From Splendidivirga corallicola (lineage in GTDB: Bacteria > Bacteroidota > Bacteroidia > Cytophagales > Cyclobacteriaceae), in NCBI GenBank assembly GCA_030442035.1, contig JAUJEA010000003.1, forward strand, positions 558,001 through 622,000: a stretch of 64,000 bases of DNA, in the 5' to 3' direction. The notes below the pieces were generated by a model. The model made no database searches, was not told where the DNA came from, and saw only the letters and a list, made by a program, of their open reading frames with translations. Position numbers and translations under genes: made by a program. This document shows, piece by piece, positions 25,602 through 34,126 of the stretch (its first letter is position 1; every line of letters starts with the position of its first letter).

Positions 25602-28271
25602 TTACTCCGATCTTAATGAATTAACCGGGTTGGTTTTAGAGGCTTTGATGGTATGAAAACTGATCACCGTAAGAGCGACTATAATGGAGATAACAGCGCT
25701 CAGCGTGAATATACCTATTCCAATATCTATTTGATAAGCAAAGCCACTCAACCAATCCTTCATAAGCCAATAAGTAACAGGGATGGATAAAACGATTCCA
25801 AGCAAAAGCTGGAGGGAAAAACTTTTAGCCAATAATTTAAAAATCGTTAACTCGGAAGCACCAATAACTTTTCTGATACCAATCTCCTTAGTCCGACTGT
25901 TAACCACCAGTACTGTTAATCCCAATAAACCAAGACTGGCAATGATAATCGACAAGATGGTGGAGATCATCACAAGTCGATTCAACCTGTCCTCATTGGC
26001 ATATTGGTAACGCATGTTTTCCTCCACAAAATCAAAATTCAGATCTTCTTCCGGAAATGTGTTTTCCCATTCTTTATTTAAAATTTGTTTTACCTGGGAC
26101 AACTGACTTCCGGTGTATCGAAATACCAATTTTGGTATCGGTGAATCTGCATAGCCGTGGTCGCTAATCCCTGAATAGGGAATGGCAACATTCTGTGTAA
26201 TGACCAATGGTTCCACAGCTGAATGCAGGGATGAGTAATTGAAATTTTCCGTAACACCGATGATCGCATGGTCATCGAATCTCTTGCTGGGAAGTCGATT
26301 CCCTAAGGGCTCGTCTAAACCAAAATAATCTACGGCAGCCTGGTTAACAATAATAGACTGACGTTTATCCAAATCACTTTTTGGATCGAAGGCCCTTCCT
26401 TCTTTCATCTTGATATGAAAGGTGTTGAAATAGTAGGGATCAACTACTAACAATCTGAATCTTCGGAAGACCTCCGCATCATCCGTAAATGCCAGGCGAC
26501 CCCAGCCTGATGAACCAAATACATGCGAGCCCAGACCGATGTCTTGGATATCCGGATATTGGCTCAATTTCTCTTTCAGGATCTCCCCTTTTTCCATAGC
26601 AGTAACAATCAATTGGGACAGCCGGTTGGCCGAAGGATCGGGATAAAGCGGTACCGATACGGTAGCATTGTAGTTGAAACCCAGGTCCTTGGTGTGAAGA
26701 TAGTTGAGCTGTTGCCGCATGATGAGTGTACTGCTGATCAGGAAAACAGTCACCACAAACTGGAACACCACCATGCCTTTTCTTATGTAGTGATTTCTGC
26801 TGGCCTGATTATTTCCTTTAAGGATGGCTGTGATCCTCAAACGGGACAAAATAAAAGCCGGATAGATCCCTGAGGAAATGCCTATGATCAAAACGAGACC
26901 CAGGTATAGTATGATGTGCCAAAGCTCAAAGCCCAATTTAACATCGGCATTGGTGAGATCATTGAATATGGGGAGTAACAGATTGGCCAAAGCAATACCT
27001 ATGACGGTAGCAAAAAAAGCTATCACGAGACTCTCACTCAGATACTGGTTGATCAAGGAACTTTTGAATGCACCCATTACTTTTCGCACCCCTACTTCCT
27101 TACTTCGTTTCAAGGATTGTCCAACAGAAAGCGTCGTATAATTAATACAGGCTATCACCAAAACCAACACTGAAATAACGGCCAAAATATATACATAATC
27201 ACGATTTCCTACCGGAGCAATTCCCAATGGAATATCCGGATTCAGGTGGATATCTGTTAATGGTTGAAAACCTATGTTATAAACACCCTCCTCCACACTA
27301 CCTTTGAGATAACCCATCACCACATCCGGGATCTTTTCTTCCACGGCACTGATATGTGAATTTTCTCCGACCAATACATAGGTTTCCTGTGATACGTTGA
27401 ACCATGCTTTCATGGCGCGTTCTCCATAAATATTCTTATTGTTCTCGTTGGAAATGGCCATGTCAAATTGAATGCTTGATTCCTTCCGGATATCTGCAAA
27501 AACTGCGGAAACATTAAAATCTCTGATCTCCTCTCCAATTTGGATGCCCATGCTTTTCCCAATGGGATCCTCATCCCCAAAATATTTATTGGCATAGGAA
27601 GCAGAGAGTATCACATCGTTTAGCTCCGGCAATGGTTTGGCCGGATTGCCTTTCAATATTTTAAAATCGAATACCGAGAAAAGTTCGGGACTGATAATGG
27701 CCACATTTTCGTTGTTCCGATCATCACCTTTCCCAACCAAATAATTATTTATATTGAATTGAATGGCAGTCTCAATCTCTGAGAAATCATCTTCCAGGAG
27801 TTCTTCGAATCTCAATGGGGTGACAGAATTAAAAAATACTTTGTTGTCCCCATAGTCTTCCTTTAACCAAACCCGGTAGATCCGGTCCTTTTTTGAGTGA
27901 AAATGATCAAAGCTCACTTCCTGCTTCACATAAAAGCCCATCAATAAAAAGCAGGTAATACCAATGGCCAGGCCTCCCATGCTTAGGGCCGTATTAAACC
28001 AATCGCGCCATAAAACACGAAAGGCGATTTTGAAATTGTTTCGAGTCATCATGAATATTGAGTTTTTGTATTTGTTGTTTCTTCGGATCACATCATAGCG
28101 AAAGGAGCGCAGCACATACCATACAAAAAGGAATCTGGCCAGTTTGGGTTTACCTGCCGCACATTTTTCGTCATGTATTTCATACAGATCTCCCTGGATC
28201 TCCTCCAACAGATCCGGATTACAATACCACGCTAAAAAGCGATCCGCCCACCTTGGAGGTTTGTAGTTCAT
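25602..28271 (-). CDS. FtsX/MacB-type ABC transporter permease with N-terminal permease prefix domain
   Basis: The 889-residue protein begins with a 70-residue prefix (PPRWADRFLAWYCNPDLLEE), known as permease prefix domain 2. Two MacB-periplasmic plus FtsX units follow; each FtsX unit has the EVGVRKVMGA or EIGIRKVIGAS motif next to transmembrane helices (about 10 in all when including the anchors). Such proteins partner with an ATPase encoded elsewhere and export lipids, peptides or drugs or transmit mechanical force. The start overlaps the PadR stop by 4 bases (ATGA), so expression is coupled to the repressor. No ATPase gene is adjacent. Confidence 0.9.
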   Translation of the reverse strand: MNYKPPRWADRFLAWYCNPDLLEEIQGDLYEIHDEKCAAGKPKLARFLFVWYVLRSFRYDVIRRNNKYKNSIFMMTRNNFKIAFRVLWRDWFNTALSMGGLAIGITCFLLMGFYVKQEVSFDHFHSKKDRIYRVWLKEDYGDNKVFFNSVTPLRFEELLEDDFSEIETAIQFNINNYLVGKGDDRNNENVAIISPELFSVFDFKILKGNPAKPLPELNDVILSASYANKYFGDEDPIGKSMGIQIGEEIRDFNVSAVFADIRKESSIQFDMAISNENNKNIYGERAMKAWFNVSQETYVLVGENSHISAVEEKIPDVVMGYLKGSVEEGVYNIGFQPLTDIHLNPDIPLGIAPVGNRDYVYILAVISVLVLVIACINYTTLSVGQSLKRSKEVGVRKVMGAFKSSLINQYLSESLVIAFFATVIGIALANLLLPIFNDLTNADVKLGFELWHIILYLGLVLIIGISSGIYPAFILSRLRITAILKGNNQASRNHYIRKGMVVFQFVVTVFLISSTLIMRQQLNYLHTKDLGFNYNATVSVPLYPDPSANRLSQLIVTAMEKGEILKEKLSQYPDIQDIGLGSHVFGSSGWGRLAFTDDAEVFRRFRLLVVDPYYFNTFHIKMKEGRAFDPKSDLDKRQSIIVNQAAVDYFGLDEPLGNRLPSKRFDDHAIIGVTENFNYSSLHSAVEPLVITQNVAIPYSGISDHGYADSPIPKLVFRYTGSQLSQVKQILNKEWENTFPEEDLNFDFVEENMRYQYANEDRLNRLVMISTILSIIIASLGLLGLTVLVVNSRTKEIGIRKVIGASELTIFKLLAKSFSLQLLLGIVLSIPVTYWLMKDWLSGFAYQIDIGIGIFTLSAVISIIVALTVISFHTIKASKTNPVNSLRSE

Positions 28272-28609
28272 AGGGAGAGTTGGGAAAAGATCAGCTTGGG
28301 AATCTTATTGTAAAGTGCCATGCGTACTGCCATCACATCATCCAAAGCCTGTCGGCCGGCCTGTGTCAGGTTAAAGAAGCGTTTACGTCTACCCCCCCTT
28401 TCCTGGGTCGCACCTCCCATGGAAGACTTGACAAAGCCTTTTCGTTCCAACCGCCTAAGCACAGAGTGAACGGCCGTAACATCCAGTTTTCTATCAGTAC
28501 TATCCTTAATAACTTTCAGAATGGCCACAGCATAGGCTCCTTCCTTATACAAAGCGCCTACGGCAAGCAGCACCAGTTCTTCCAATTCACCAATATGATT
28601 TCCTTTCAT
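28268..28609 (-). CDS. PadR-family transcriptional regulator
   Basis: The 113-residue protein has the PadR winged helix: LEELVLLAVGALYKEGAYAV, then TAVHSVLRRLERKGFVKS, then the wing GGRRKRFFNLTQAGRQAL. The start at 28609 is preferred over 28639 because AAAGGA lies 8 bases upstream and MKGNHIGELEE is the typical N-terminus. It controls the permease gene, which it overlaps by 4 bases. Two TTGTACAA palindromes cover both promoter elements upstream and probably are its operators. The inducer is unknown. Confidence 0.9.
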   Translation of the reverse strand: MKGNHIGELEELVLLAVGALYKEGAYAVAILKVIKDSTDRKLDVTAVHSVLRRLERKGFVKSSMGGATQERGGRRKRFFNLTQAGRQALDDVMAVRMALYNKIPKLIFSQLSL

Positions 28610-28623
28610 AGTAAATTCCTTTG

Positions 28624-28660
28624 TTGTACAAACATACAAGATATTTATATATTGTACAAA
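28624..28660 (-). promoter_or_regulatory. Promoter and double PadR operator
   Basis: On the minus strand a -33 TTTG (28657-28660) and a -7 TATGTTTG (28629-28636) are separated by 20 bases, matching the Bacteroidota promoter consensus. Palindromes TTGTACAA at 28652-28659 and 28624-28631 overlap the two elements, 28 bases apart. Two direct copies of ACAAGATAT also occur in the region. Binding at both palindromes would block RNA polymerase. Confidence 0.75.
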
Positions 28661-28905
28661 ACTACAAGATATAGAGGTGATGAAAGTTTCGCGAGAAACT
28701 GTGTTGGATTATTGAGCTCAGGGACTTTGGATGGTCGTATAAATAGTGTATTTTAGGGTCGTAGCTCTTGGAAAAAATGGGTAATCAGCTAAAAAGTCAG
28801 TTATTAAATTTAAAAAGGACCTAAATACAGTATGGATAAATGCCATTTGTGGTTTTTATTTAGGTTACACATAATGCGTCCAGACGGATTTATTAATTAC
28901 TATCA

Positions 28906-29427
28906 ATGTATCAAAACATAATTTTTATAGGAGGAATTCATGGAGTTGGAAAGGGGAACGTATGTACGAAAATCCAGCAAAAAATGGATTTGGAACACCT
29001 TTCAGCTAGTGAGGTTCTGAAATGGTCCGAAGTCAGCCCTGATACTAGTAACAAGCTGGTTAAGGATATATCAGACACTCAAGATCGATTAATCAATAGG
29101 CTAAAGTCTTTAATAAACCCTAATAAAAGATACATTCTTGATGGTCATTTTTGTCTCTTCGACGCATTCGGAAAAATTCATAAAATACCCCTTACCACAT
29201 TTGAGAAAATATCTCCGTTTGTTATTTCAGTTGTAACTTCTGATGTTGAAATTGTGAATGAACGACTTAGGAAAAGGGATGGCAAATCTTATAGTCAAAA
29301 CATATTAAATGAAATGCAAGAAACTGAAATAGACCAAGCTGTTTCAATCGCTAATTCATTAAACATCCCATTTTTTATAATAAAAAATGATGATAGTAGT
29401 GAATTAGTTAAATTCTTATCAAATTAA
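28906..29427 (+). CDS. Adenylate-kinase-like P-loop protein, first gene of a putative conflict cassette
   Basis: The 173-residue protein has a P-loop GGIHGVGKGN (G10...G15-K16) of the adenylate kinase style, where Asn18 replaces the usual Thr. A strand RYILDGHFCLF follows as the second Asp motif, and a lid-like segment ERLRKRDGKSYSQ. It is likely a small nucleotide or nucleic-acid kinase. No close enzyme could be named. It heads a run of overlapping genes: two ORFs possibly joined by frameshifting, a PIN-GNAT-PUA fusion and an ASCH protein. That context suggests RNA end repair or nucleotide signalling, which is inference. Confidence 0.75.
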   Translation: MYQNIIFIGGIHGVGKGNVCTKIQQKMDLEHLSASEVLKWSEVSPDTSNKLVKDISDTQDRLINRLKSLINPNKRYILDGHFCLFDAFGKIHKIPLTTFEKISPFVISVVTSDVEIVNERLRKRDGKSYSQNILNEMQETEIDQAVSIANSLNIPFFIIKNDDSSELVKFLSN

Positions 29428-29433
29428 CACCAA

Positions 29434-29856
29434 ATGGATAACTCCTTTTTCATTCGAGACAATCAAAATGGTTTAAGATTAAAGAGATTCCATATATGCA
29501 GTTGGGAATTTAATAACAGCTGTTTAATCGAATTTGGAATGGAGGTGGATGCTGAATCAATCAAAAACCTTAATAATCTCATCTTAGATTTATACGTGCC
29601 TTGGGCGACCAGGAATTCTAAAATTTCCGATTTCTATGGTAAGCTTAATAACTCTGAAAACAGCCGTTTTATCTTCAATGATTCAGTAAGTAACACCATC
29701 TATCTGGACGATGGACAAAATCTTCAAGGAGTTATTCATGAGTTCAGTGGAAGAAATAAACTCTGTCTGCTTCCAATCAAATTTCAAAATAAACCTGAAA
29801 TCGGAAAAGTTTCTATGGAAATTGACTTGACCGAATACAAAAAAAACCAGATATAA
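29434..29856 (+). CDS. Hypothetical protein, probable N-terminal part of a frameshifted membrane-anchored protein
   Basis: The 140-residue product is soluble and rich in beta-strands (LKRFHICSWEFNNSCLIEFG, LILDLYVPW, SVSNTIYLDDG). It is not recognised. It begins 6 bases after the kinase stop. Its last codons lie in an A8 run, and the next ORF continues the same protein style in the -1 frame with no stop between the slippery site and its GTG. Joined, the two would give a protein of about 359 residues: a soluble N-terminal part and two transmembrane helices near the end. Alone, this product would be soluble. Confidence 0.65.
   Translation: MDNSFFIRDNQNGLRLKRFHICSWEFNNSCLIEFGMEVDAESIKNLNNLILDLYVPWATRNSKISDFYGKLNNSENSRFIFNDSVSNTIYLDDGQNLQGVIHEFSGRNKLCLLPIKFQNKPEIGKVSMEIDLTEYKKNQI
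29841..29847 (+). promoter_or_regulatory. Candidate -1 ribosomal frameshift site A AAA AAC
   Basis: The heptamer is in the correct zero-frame phase (codons AAA AAA AAC) at the end of an A8 run at 29839-29846. The zero frame stops at TAA three codons later. The -1 frame continues as KPDINANVYLRIGIEP into the next ORF. No clear downstream pseudoknot was identified. A one-base change in the run would fuse the two genes, so sequencing error or phase variation is equally possible. Confidence 0.5.
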
Positions 29857-29864
29857 ATGCCAAT

Positions 29865-30512
29865 GTGTACCTAAGAATTGGAATCGAGCCAGCTATTGAA
29901 TCTATCGCTACAAGAAAAAAAGGTATTGGAAAATCAACTGTAATTTATGATTTAAAAGTCAACGAAAGCCGGAATATTCCTGAATATCTTCTTGATGAAT
30001 TCAAGCCAACATTCGCATGTGATGTACAAACATGTTTTTGCTTTCATATAATACCCAACGACTATAGTATCACTTTTTTTGAATCTGAACATCTTAAAAA
30101 TGTGCGTACACTCGAATTCAAACCTTTCAAAAATTATCTAGATGACAAACGACTGAAAAAGAATGAACTAATGGTGGTATTCAGCAAAAAAAGTGATTCC
30201 GAGAGCTATTCATTTTTTACAATTTTTACAAAGGAAAGGATCGGAGTAAGTCAGTTTGCTATTGCAATATTCATAAATATAATTTGCGGTTTTTTGTTTG
30301 CTTTCCCTGCAATCCGACAAGAAATACCAAAAAAAGATGAATTAAGTACGATATTAGCATCCCTTCCTGTAGAATTTTATTTGGCAGCTCTATTAGCATT
30401 AAGTCTACTTTTCTATTTTTTCCTTCCACCAATTTTCTCTTATATTAGAAAAATCTGGTTAAAAGTAAAACCCATTTTCTCCAAGTTCAATGAGGATTCT
30501 GCTAGACACTAA
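29865..30512 (+). CDS. Hypothetical membrane protein, probable C-terminal part of the frameshifted protein
   Basis: From the GTG at 29865 the product is 215 residues: a soluble N-terminal half with segments GKSTVIYDLKVNESRNIPEY and FACDVQTCFCFHIIP, then two transmembrane helices at about 127-150 and 167-190, and a basic cytoplasmic tail. No ATG start exists in frame. The frame is open upstream to 29826, past the slippery run, which supports translation as an extension of the preceding ORF. Its end overlaps the PIN-protein start by 23 bases. Function unknown; it would put the cassette at the membrane. Confidence 0.6.
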   Translation: MYLRIGIEPAIESIATRKKGIGKSTVIYDLKVNESRNIPEYLLDEFKPTFACDVQTCFCFHIIPNDYSITFFESEHLKNVRTLEFKPFKNYLDDKRLKKNELMVVFSKKSDSESYSFFTIFTKERIGVSQFAIAIFINIICGFLFAFPAIRQEIPKKDELSTILASLPVEFYLAALLALSLLFYFFLPPIFSYIRKIWLKVKPIFSKFNEDSARH

Positions 30513-32013
30513 CATAATAATCCATCGTGAAGCCAATCGGGTCATTAATGAAGATATCGGATCTCTCTTTAATTGGCTAGACCGACTTCAATTTGAAAAG
30601 TGCGTCCACCCACTTACAATGGAGGAAATATCGACATACCAAAATGAAGAGGTTGTGAGAACTATGACTATCAAAATCAAGAATTACCATTTGCTCAAAA
30701 CCGAATCACCAGAATCCGATGAAATCATGGCTATTCGAGCCAGCGATACCTTACGAAATGATTTTATTGATACAAGTTTAGTTAAGGAAGTTTATCATGG
30801 TAGAGTGGATTTCCTAATCACAGAAGATCGTGGAATACATAGAAAAGCTGTCCAACTTCAAATAAGTGAGAAGGTATTTACAATCGACTCTTTTTTAGAG
30901 AAGGTAATAACAGAGAATCCCGATCTAAAGGACTACCAAGTACTAGCGACCAAAAAGGAATATTTCGGCAATATCAATATCAATGATCCTTTTTTTGATT
31001 CATTCAAAGAAGACTACAAAGAATTTGAAAATTGGTACAACCGCAAATCAGACACTGAATCATATGTATGTGTAACAGATGGTTCAGTCAAAGCATTTCT
31101 ATATGTAAAAGTTGAGGGGAAGGACGAAAACTACTCCGATATTACACCTAAGTTTCAACCAAAGAAAAGACTTAAAATAGGAACTTTTAAAGTGTTATCG
31201 ACAGGATACAAATTAGGTGAACGATTCCTAAAGATAATTTTTGATAATGCACTGCGATATGATGTTAATGAAATTTATGTAACAATTTTCAAAAAGCGTC
31301 CTGAACAAGAAAGACTAATAAATTTATTAATGGATTGGGGGTTCGTTTACTGGGGCGAAAAATCAACAGAAAATGGAATTGAGCAAGTTTATGTGAGAGA
31401 TTTCACCAAAAAGGTTGCTGAAGAAAATCCCAAATTAACTTATCCATTCTTATCTAAGAATAAACGAACTTTCATAGTGCCAATCTACCCTGAATACCAC
31501 ACTAATCTTTTTCCTGATTCATATTTGAATAACGAATCTCCAAGAGATTATTCTGAAAATGAACCTCACAGAAATGCTATTAAGAAAGTTTATATATCGA
31601 GATCTCTTGAACGTAACTTATCATGTGGTGATTCAATTGTTTTCTATCGCACTAAATTCAATGGCCCTGCTTATCACACTTCAGTTGTGACAACTTTGGG
31701 AATTGTTGAAAATGTGATTACAAATATAAGAGGCGAAAGCCATTTTCTTCAACTATGTAGAAAACGAAGTGTATTCAGTGATGTAGAATTAAAAAAACAC
31801 TGGAACTACAAGGGATACTATGGATGGACAAAACCTTTTATCCTGAACTTCTTATATGTAGACTCATTTCCCATGCCTAGATTAAACTTGAAAAGGCTGA
31901 CTGAATTAAATATAATTGAGGCAGCTCCAAGGGGATTTGAAGTACTAGAAAAGGAAAAATTTGAAACTCTAATAAAAGAAGCACGACTAAATGAAAGTTA
32001 TTTTATCGATTAA
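30490..32013 (+). CDS. PIN nuclease - GNAT - PUA/ASCH-like fusion protein
   Basis: The 507-residue protein starts with a PIN domain: LLDTNIIIH with D6, then E46, D94 and D114 (FLITEDRGIH) as the acidic metal-binding set. Residues about 170-300 look like a GNAT domain (IGTFKVLSTGYKLGERFLK, then EIYVTIFKKRPEQERL). Residues about 320-490 look like a PUA/ASCH/EVE-type barrel (LSCGDSIVFYRTKF, then TTLGIVENVI). PIN domains cut RNA, and PUA-like barrels bind modified or structured nucleic acid, so an RNA-directed toxin or processing factor is likely. It overlaps both neighbours by 23 bases. Confidence 0.8.
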   Translation: MRILLDTNIIIHREANRVINEDIGSLFNWLDRLQFEKCVHPLTMEEISTYQNEEVVRTMTIKIKNYHLLKTESPESDEIMAIRASDTLRNDFIDTSLVKEVYHGRVDFLITEDRGIHRKAVQLQISEKVFTIDSFLEKVITENPDLKDYQVLATKKEYFGNININDPFFDSFKEDYKEFENWYNRKSDTESYVCVTDGSVKAFLYVKVEGKDENYSDITPKFQPKKRLKIGTFKVLSTGYKLGERFLKIIFDNALRYDVNEIYVTIFKKRPEQERLINLLMDWGFVYWGEKSTENGIEQVYVRDFTKKVAEENPKLTYPFLSKNKRTFIVPIYPEYHTNLFPDSYLNNESPRDYSENEPHRNAIKKVYISRSLERNLSCGDSIVFYRTKFNGPAYHTSVVTTLGIVENVITNIRGESHFLQLCRKRSVFSDVELKKHWNYKGYYGWTKPFILNFLYVDSFPMPRLNLKRLTELNIIEAAPRGFEVLEKEKFETLIKEARLNESYFID

Positions 32014-32368
32014 ACCAGAATTTGCTAATAAAATATTTAATGGTTCCAAGAAATTTGAATTTCGTAGGAGACTTTACAAAAATAAAAAAGTTAGAGCAGT
32101 TATAGTTTATGCCTCGGCTCCAATAAGCAAAGTCATAGGCGAGTTCGAAATTGAAAATGTAATACACGGTGAACTTGATTCTCTTTGGAGTTCCACAAGC
32201 AGGTACTCCGGCATTTCACAGGAATATTATTTGGACTATTTCAAGGGAAAGGAAACGGGATATGCAATTGCAGTGAAAAAAGCTAAGTTGTATGATAAGC
32301 CAGTTTGCATCAAAGAAAAATTCGGAATCAAACCTCCTCAATCATTTGCATATGTACAAACGCACTAA
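31991..32368 (+). CDS. ASCH-domain protein
   Basis: The 125-residue protein is a single ASCH barrel: LSIKPEFANKIFNGSKKFEFRR carries the GxKxxExR motif (G18, K20, E23, R25), followed by VIVYASAPISKVIGEFEI. ASCH domains belong to the PUA-like superfamily and bind or cut RNA. The start overlaps the PIN-fusion gene by 23 bases, which indicates translational coupling and a joint function. It is the last gene of the overlapping series. The family call is firm; the biochemical role is inferred. Confidence 0.85.
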   Translation: MKVILSIKPEFANKIFNGSKKFEFRRRLYKNKKVRAVIVYASAPISKVIGEFEIENVIHGELDSLWSSTSRYSGISQEYYLDYFKGKETGYAIAVKKAKLYDKPVCIKEKFGIKPPQSFAYVQTH

Positions 32369-32496
32369 CACACAACTAATGCTAAAATGAATATACATAC
32401 TGAGTTTTTCAATAGGTATTTGTTGAATTCAGGCTGTATCAGATCTAGCTACTAACGCACATGAACATTTTAGTTGGGCGTTGGTGCACATCAAAA

Positions 32497-32982
32497 ATGA
32501 ATAAGACAATTAGATATAGAAATTGGACTTTTGAAGTTGACTATAACAGGACAAAGGAAGTGTACGACAAAATTGAATTTGGAAGTCCCGAATCTTGTAA
32601 TTGTAATGATTGCAAGAATTTTATAGCAAATAGAGAAAATATTTATCCATTGGAAATTAAGCGGTTATTAGAAAGTCTTGGAATTAATCCTAAAAAAGAA
32701 TCTGAGATTTATCATATGGCACGACTTGAAAATGGATTGCATCACTATGGTGGCTGGTTTCATTTTAAAGGAAAAATAAAGAAAGGTAAAGATTGTAAAA
32801 TTGACTTTGTTAGTGGAGGAAGCAGGTTCGAGACAGAGAGAGTAACCAACCACTTCGGAATTGCATTTATGAAAGGAAGTGATCTAAGTTTTTTTAACAA
32901 AGAAGAAAAGGAACAGCTTATCCAAGTCGAGTTTATTGCCGATTCTGAATGGATAATTGATAAAGAACTTGAAAGTGAATAA
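32497..32982 (+). CDS. Small cytoplasmic protein with CNCNDC motif, immunity-like
   Basis: From the ATG at 32497 the product is 161 residues; an earlier ATG at 32461 would add 12 less typical residues. It contains the segment SCNCNDCKNFIANRENIYP, a repeated pattern in a family of uncharacterised bacterial proteins, followed by LESLGINPKKESEIY and YGGWFHFKGKI. The Cys cluster may bind zinc. It sits among immunity-like genes and has their small soluble form. Function unknown; the immunity idea is from context. Confidence 0.6.
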   Translation: MNKTIRYRNWTFEVDYNRTKEVYDKIEFGSPESCNCNDCKNFIANRENIYPLEIKRLLESLGINPKKESEIYHMARLENGLHHYGGWFHFKGKIKKGKDCKIDFVSGGSRFETERVTNHFGIAFMKGSDLSFFNKEEKEQLIQVEFIADSEWIIDKELESE

Positions 32983-33062
32983 AAAATAAAATAACAGGTC
33001 ATATTGGCTAAAATGTGCACAGCCTTTTATCTGGATTGTATTAGCAATGTCCCAATGAATTA

Positions 33063-33902
33063 ATGAAGTTTTCAATAAACAAAATTTTCAAAAAGCCTGA
33101 GAAATTCTCAATTCCGATGAATACTGGAGTGTACACTACGAAGTTCGTCATGCATGGGAGCTCAACGATAACTTTCATTTCTCACGAATTAGATGGTGAC
33201 TGGCAATTCATGGGTGATGAGCCGGTCGGAAATTATCAAGAAACTGGAATGCTTGTAAGTCTTGAAGAATTAATAAAAAAGGACAACTCAATAACTCAGG
33301 TTGCAGACTTACCAATTGGATATCAGGCTACCCGAAAGGCTAAAAATGAGGATTGGTCAATTGAGAAAATTGAATATTCAGAGGATGAAATGAAAGAATT
33401 TGGTTTCTACTGTGTTTCGTGTGGACTTTATCACAAGGACCTACCAATGGCATATGAATCAGATGGACCTGAACAATATTTTCAAATTCCTGAAAGTCAG
33501 CGTGAGATGAGAAGTGATATAACTCAGGATACATATGTGTTAGATGAAAAAAGCTTCTTTATCAAAGGTCAGATAAGAATTCCTGTTTCAGATAGCAAAG
33601 ATGATTTCGCATGGAATGTTTGGATCGAAATAACTGAAGATGATTTCACTAGAGAACAAGAACAGTGGCTTGAGGAGAATCGATTTTTATCAGAACCGTA
33701 TAGCGGAACCCTTGACACTCAGCTAACTTGTTATCCAAATACAATTGGCCTCAATGTAAAAATCAGAACACAGCAAGTGGGAATAATTCCAATAGTTGAG
33801 CTCGAAGAATCAAATCACCCTCTTTCTCTAGAACAGGAAATCGGAATTAATAAAGAGAGGGTAACAGACTTTGCTAAAAAACTGGTTTACGGACATGGGT
33901 AA
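33063..33902 (+). CDS. DUF2199 protein with an N-terminal Imm33/DUF2185-like part
   Basis: The 279-residue protein has two parts. Residues 1-100 (HELDGDWQFMGDEPVGN, then ADLPIGYQATRKAKNEDW) resemble DUF2185/Imm33 immunity proteins. Residues about 115-270 match DUF2199: YCVSCGLYHKDLPMAYES, PESQREMRSDI, FFIKGQIRIPV, FAWNVWIEI, and ESNHPLSLEQEIGI. Both families occur in polymorphic-toxin immunity loci. The combined protein would neutralise a toxin in the cytoplasm, but no toxin gene is nearby. The DUF2199 part is a firm match by eye; the N-terminal call is weaker. Confidence 0.7.
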   Translation: MKFSINKIFKKPEKFSIPMNTGVYTTKFVMHGSSTITFISHELDGDWQFMGDEPVGNYQETGMLVSLEELIKKDNSITQVADLPIGYQATRKAKNEDWSIEKIEYSEDEMKEFGFYCVSCGLYHKDLPMAYESDGPEQYFQIPESQREMRSDITQDTYVLDEKSFFIKGQIRIPVSDSKDDFAWNVWIEITEDDFTREQEQWLEENRFLSEPYSGTLDTQLTCYPNTIGLNVKIRTQQVGIIPIVELEESNHPLSLEQEIGINKERVTDFAKKLVYGHG

Positions 33903-34126
33903 TTGAAGTTAGTAATAAATGATATAACACATGTCTTCTGTACAGAAGTCGTGTCTTTCAAATAATGGGCTCATGGAGATGAAATAATAATTTAAAACCC
34001 GGCTTTAAGCACAAATAGAAAATCAAACGTTGAAATAGAGATAATATGTTCTAACAGTTTTGAATTTTGAGAAGGAGACATACTAAATTCAAAGAATAAA
34101 AACAGATAACAACCATAAAAACTCAA

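Noticed and set aside
33935-33948. Perfect 14-base palindrome CTTCTGTACAGAAG after the DUF2199 gene
   Set aside because: It could be a hairpin or an operator, but it stands alone, has no T run and no paired promoter element, so no role is claimed.
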